Assembly (NCBI GenBank): GCA_023376005.1
Contig: CM042143.1
Span: 78,988,278 to 79,052,277 of the forward strand
Source of the DNA: Doryteuthis pealeii
Lineage: Eukaryota; Mollusca; Cephalopoda; Myopsida; Loliginidae
DNA length: 64,000 nt
Reading direction: 5' to 3'
Of the stretch, positions 34,901 through 41,500 are shown piece by piece. Within the stretch, counting starts at the first letter, position 1, and each line of letters starts with the position of its first letter. The position numbers and the translations under genes are program-made. The notes under the pieces were generated by a model. It saw only the letters and a program-made list of their open reading frames with translations, made no database searches and was not told where the DNA came from.

Positions 34901-35557
34901 CATTTCAGCTGATGTGCCCTCTGGCCTTCTTCAGGTATTTCTTGTCGGACTCAGGTACTTTCTCGAACTCGGCAAGGTTCCTGATTACAACAAGAAGGCT
35001 CCTGAGTTTGAAAAGAAGGTTCTTGAGTCCGAAAAGAAGGTTTCCAAGTCCTAGAAAGTTACCGAGTCCGACAAGAAATACCTGAGGAAGGCCGGAGAGC
35101 ACATTGACCGAAACGTAGTACAGATAACAATGAAGATGAGGACAATAATCCAAATAATCCATTTAATATGTTTATTTAATCTTCATCAGGACATTCAAAT
35201 ATTGCCAGGTGACATGGGAATATTTATTTTTCAAATGATATGAGAAACGGTAGGGAAAGTTTTATGTTTGATTTGTGTTATTGATGACTTATTTTGAAAA
35301 TACAGTTTCTAACTGGTTGATTCTAATTAGCGGTGATTGGTGGTCTAGCAGGAACCAGTCAGATATAGGCTTTTCAGTAAATCCCCTACATTCGGGCTAT
35401 CTCCCCACCCCTATTTCTGGTCAATAAGAGTAAATGAAATAAAAAGTGAATGATAGCAAGCTACTTTTAGTTGATGTTTTTGGAGAGTTGTTCTTTTTCT
35501 GATGCACTGCCCATGTAATGGTGCTGTTTTTTGGGAGGACTGTGATCTCTCTCTCCC

Positions 35558-35588
<31 letters not shown>

Positions 35589-38500
35589 GTATTCGTTTTT
35601 TTTTTCTTTCTCCTTTCTCTGCCATTTCCATTTTAACAAAGAATTACTACTAGTGTTTTCTTCACCCCAACACACCCTAGTATTATTTTTCTACATGTCT
35701 CAAGGTTTACACTTAACTGATTGTTGTTTTTATATACTCACTGATTCCAAAGGCGACCTGTTGTGTTGTAATTGCTAGCAAGCTAGTCTCACAGATTCAT
35801 TATTACTGAATAACAGATACTGGATGCTCCATAAAAAAATCCCTATATAAAAAAAACTTTGTAGTTGGTCTGGTCTGGAAAAAAAAATTTTTTTATACTC
35901 ACTGGTTCCAGAAGTTGAATGTTTATTAATTCTCCAATGGTTCCATCTTCGATGAGTGCTTTGATGCGATTGGATATAGGCATATATTTAAGTACATGAC
36001 ACACCATCATTATTATGCCATTCTCTTTTGTGGCTTTTGCAATCTCTCTGCAATCTTCTGCTGAAACCTGGTGAGAAAATCAAGTAAAAGAAAAATTAAC
36101 AAGGGGAGATAACTAATTCCATAAAACTGCCATTAGTAATTTACTTTTAGACCAATGATTGCTAAACTTATTTTGTTGTAACACAATTTTGCAATCTCTC
36201 ACCCTAATTTTAATAAGTTGTTAAATTAAGAAAAATTAGTTGAAAAATATTTGAAAAAAAAAATTGATATAAAAAAACATATAATAAATGAAATATAAAA
36301 ATAAAAACCAATTTTCTTTGTCATAAATTTGTAATTATTTTGAAAAAAATTAAAAGCAGATTGATACTTGATTTTATCTTTGGCTTAAAATCTTTTCACT
36401 TCTTTTCCTTGCAGAGAAGTAGATATGAATTTTGATGATTTAGATTAAAAAATTAAATCTAAAAAATGATCTTAGTAAGATAATTCAATTTAATAAATCA
36501 TTTAATTTGAATTAAATTTCGAATTTTCTTATTTAAAAATTAAGATTTAAAAATTTGAATTACATTTTTGAATTTAAAATTTGTTATTAAAAAGATACCT
36601 TACCTTAGATAACCCCAGATTTTTTTGTGTAATCCGTAGGTATCACAGAACCCACCAACACTATTTTAGACCAACAATTAAGAACAAAGTAAATATACAT
36701 ACACATTAAATATCAACAGTTCTTGTTTTTTGTGCAAAAATTATGAAGATTTGATTTATATTTACAAAGATATGTAAAAATTTGAATATACATAATCATA
36801 ATAATGAATCTGCAAACTTGCTAAACATTACACCACGTTTTTTTGTTGTTCCCTCCCCTACCCAGGTGATGGTGAGTAGCTGCTTCTAGTAATTAAATAA
36901 ATAGTAAAGATTATACTTACCGACATTGGTTTTTCCAAGAGAATGTGGTATCCCAAATTTGAAAAAGCAATTGCAGGTTCCTGATAAAATAATATTTAAA
37001 AGAAAAATTAGAATTAACAATTACTATCATCATGATCAGGAAGTGCTGACAGCATGGATAGCCATGACTCTCTAACTATCCCTATCGGTCATTGTGCCTG
37101 AGGGTTCTCCATGCAACATCAAAAATCTGCACAGAGCTGATTGATGTATGTTTTTGCTGTTTAGCCTACACTGGTGTGTCTATGTGTAAGTGTTTGCAGG
37201 AGAATATCATTTATGAGTTCGTCCTTGTTTCTCCAACATGTCTTGTTCATCTTACTTGGATGGTTTGTGTGATAGGAGGCAAGTGGCCGTATAGTTGCTT
37301 CCAAGATTTGTTCAAGACAGCATGCAGTATCCTTGTGTAGCTCCCATTTAGATTTTTCTCTAAGTGCTTCATTAGATCTCAAGTAGTGCAGCTATATGGT
37401 AGTACTGATGTGTTTACGGCTTGGATGAATTTTCACTCTATCTTGTCAAAGGGATCAGATTTCCATATGATTGATAATTAGTCTATGGTAGTCCATGCCT
37501 TTCCTATGCATATATTGACATCACTTTCTGTAGATGAGATATTACTACCTAGGTATGTGAACTGAAGGTGGTATGCAGTGAAACTTGTGCATGAGATATT
37601 TTAAGTGGAAAGAGGCTGCACAGACACTAGTCCACTATCTTGGCAGTCTCACAGTTAGTCTAGTGGCAGGGGAAAGTTTGAGATGACTGAGTTGCCGAGA
37701 AGCTGCAGGGTGCTGTCTCAGGTAGTATTGAGTCATGAGAGGCAAGCCTCTCTGGAAACCCCAGCCTTGTGTTGGGGATTTATGTGATTTAATTGGACTA
37801 ATGAGCCACCAGAGGGTCCACAACTGAAGATATGGAGTGACGTTATCGTCGTCTGCGACGGACTTCCAAAAGAAAGAAGAAAAAAAAGAAATTTGGGTGC
37901 TATTCACGGAATTCCGTCCTGGCCTCCTGCCTTAGGTGGTGATAGCTGAAAAAACAACCCCACCTATGAATGAAGTTCCTAGCTGAAGCAGTGCCTGCTG
38001 TATATGAAAAAATAATTTGTTGATTGAAGTTGTTTTTATCGACAAATTATTTATTTTTTTTAGTGGTTTGAAGGCATTAAAAGTAAGTCATATCTTTATT
38101 GATAAATAAATGTAAATATTTACCCCACCTAAAATATTTTAAAGAAGGGGAGGGTTAAAATATTTACATTTACTTGTCGAAAAAAGACTGGAGGGGGTAA
38201 AATATCGCATTAACTTTTTGGGAAAAACACCTTAAGCGCTGATTGTTTTTTTGTTTTTTTTTCAATATTTTAAAAAATATGGCTTACTTTTAACGGCTTC
38301 AAACCACTAAAAAAATAATAATGTGTCGATAAAAACGACTTCAATCGACAAATTATTTTTTCATATACAGCAGGCACTGCTTCAGCTAGGGACTTCATTC
38401 TTAGGTGGGGTTGTTTTTTCAGCTATCACCGCCTAGCGTTTTTTAAGGTAGGAGGCCGGGACGGAATTCTGCAAATAGCACCGAAATGTGAACTGGTCTA

Positions 38501-41500
38501 CTAATTTTCAGAAACTTACTGTTACATAATAATTGGATCCCTAATACATTTTTAAGGTATTGTAAAATCATTATGGCAATCAGTACAGCTGATGGCCTTG
38601 AGAGTGAGTGACGGCGCTTGACCTCGATCTCACCTTGCGTTCTGCGGATGGAACGTGAGAACCGGAAGGCAATAGAAGGCTCCCTTCCGGTTTAAGGATA
38701 CTAAGTAAGTAACTTAGTCAGTTAGAAGTTAGAAGCCGAGCTAGCAAGATGTAAGGATCTGCGCGCATTGTCTGGTCTGGGGATTTATGAATAAAGTAAC
38801 ATCAACATAAATCGAAGTCTTGTGTTTATTACTAAAAACTAACAATGACACAAGGCTTCTGATAACGAGAAACCCCAACAGAGACCAGACCCGAAGTCCC
38901 CAAGAAACACCACGACAAGACCAGACCAAGATAGATGATAGAAGAACCAAGCCGGACAGAAGAATAGACGACCAGAGTAAGAAGTAAGAAGGTATATAAC
39001 ATATACCTATTTAGTGCCGGTAAAGAAGGCGCTATGCAACACTTACCATCCAGTGTTGTGATACCTCCAGATTGTTTAAAACACATGAACTCAGTTTTAT
39101 CTGAGTTCACATTGAGGCCAATGCTTCTTGCTGCATTCTCTTGGCTATGCAGCAGTGATTCGGCTTAGGCAGGTGTATTTGAGAGTAGCACTAGATCATC
39201 TGTAATAGTTTGTGCAGGATATCACCAGCTTCTTGCCTTTTTTAGGGTGAAGTCTTTTTCTTTTATGAGATCTAATGATGTTTGAAGTACATAATCAAGA
39301 CATTATAAATATATATGGTGCTAGTATATCTCCTTGTAGATCTCCATTGATAATGTATTATGTCTTAATTCTACAGAATTTGGTGAGTATCATATCTTGA
39401 TTCTATAGTATTTTGTTACAGCCACTTTGTCTGTCAACTGGACGCTAGTTGGAACCTTCTTGTGAAGGTGAGTATTATATCTTGATTCTACAGTATTTGG
39501 TGAGTTGTTACAGCCACTTTGTCTGTCAACTGGATGCTAGTTGGAACTTTCTTGTGAAGGTGAGTATTATATCTTGATTCTACAGTATTTGGTGAGTATC
39601 ATATCTTGATTCTACAGTATTTAGTTACAGCCTGTCAGACTTTGTCTGTCAACTGGACGCTAGTTGGAACCTTCTTGTGAAGATGAGTATCATATCTTGA
39701 TTCTACAGTATTTTGTTACAACCACTTTGTCTGTCAACTGGATGCTAGTTGGAACTTCTTGTGAAAGTGAGTATTATATCTTGATTCTACAGTATTTGGT
39801 GAGTATTATATCTTGATTCTACAGTATTTGTTACAGCCACTTTGTCTGTCAACTGGATGCTAGTTGGAACTTCTTGTGAAGGTGAGTATTATATCTTGAT
39901 TCTACAGTATTTGGTGAGTATCATATCTTGATTCTACAGTATTTAGTTCTGTCAGACTTTGTCTGTCAACTGGACGCTAGTTGGAACCTTCTTGTGAAGA
40001 TGAGTATCATATCTTGATTCTACAGTATTGTCTGTCAACTGGATGCTCTTGACAGTGAGTATACATCAGACTTTGTCTGTCAACTGGACGCTAGTTGGAA
40101 CCTTCTGGTGAGGTATGAGTATTATATCTTGATTCTACAGTATTTTGTTACAGCCACTTTGTCTGTCAACTGGACGCTAGTTGGAACCTTCTTGTGAAGG
40201 TGAGTATTATATCTTGATTCTACAGTATTTGGTGAGTATTATATCTTGATTCTATAGTATTTAGTTACAGCCTGTCAGACTTTGACTGTCAACTGGACGC
40301 TAGTTGGAACCTTCTTGTGAAGGTGAGTATCATATCTTGATTCAACAGAATTTGGTTACAGTTTGTCAGCTTTTGTCTGTCAACTGGATGCTACTGGAAA
40401 CCTTCTTGTGAAGGTGAGTATTATATCTTGATTCTACAGTATTTAGTTACAGCCTGTCAGCCTTTGTCTATCAATTGGACACTAGTTTAAACCTTCTTGT
40501 GAAGGTGAGCATTATATCTTTAATTCTATAGCAAAATTTCCTAACCAGAGAATAGGGCTTAAAAAAGAAAAAGAAACATTTTTTTTTACTTATCAATCCT
40601 TTAATTATTTTTTTACCTTATGCATCTGATCTTGTGTTGTAAGGATGACAAAATCTGCAAATTTCTTCTGGCAGCAGCTTCTTTCCAATCTTGACATTTG
40701 AAAAAAAAAAAAAATTTTAAAAGAGAGAGAGATTTTGTTTAAAATTTTATACTATAAAGATAGACAATTATCAAACATTGAAATTCAATAATCATTACAC
40801 AATGTAAGAAAATGTTTTTCTTTCTTCCTAGGCAGAAAGTGTTACTTTCCATTTACCTTTATCCATTAACACTCTCACTTCAACATCAACCAAAGCCATT
40901 TTTCTTCCATTCAATCTTTGATCTCATGGTTTTTATTTGGTAATCTGAACATTAGCTACATAAATGAGAGTAACTCCCTTGTTTGTTTCACTTTGAGGAA
41001 GCCTTTATGTTTTGGTTGGACATTTTAATTTCACCGTAAATCTACACTGAAAATACGAATTTGTTCGAATCAATAAAACTGCATGTTTTAACATGAAAAT
41101 ATCATAAAATGTGTTCTTAATTGTGTTTGCGCATTATTTAAAATGAACTTAATTGTTATTAGAAAACATTTTATGATATTTTCATGTTAAAACATGCAGT
41201 TGTATTGATACGAACAAATTTGTATTTTCAGTGTAGATTTACGGTGAAATGAAAATGGCCGACCAAAACATACGGCTTCCTCAAAGTGAAACAAATAAGG
41301 TTTCACTTACTCTCATTTATGTAACTAATATTCAGAATATCTTTTATTTTACCTTGTCTTATGCTATATTCCAAGTTAACTTCACGCAGAACTGTATTAA
41401 AGACCACCACAAAATTTCAATTTAAAAAGAATCTACTACATAAAAGGCAATTTCTGTCTGTGTATTACCAGTTGGCATCCACACCAATGATCTGATCATG

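Noticed and set aside
34201..35162. Overlapping frames on both strands with Ser/Arg/Lys-rich repeats
   Set aside because: They arise from a CA microsatellite and from the foldback element FB5.
39361..40530. Regular repeats resembling a CRISPR array
   Set aside because: The intervals between repeats are themselves repeats of two alternating modules, with no unique spacers and no cas genes. The context is a eukaryotic intron.
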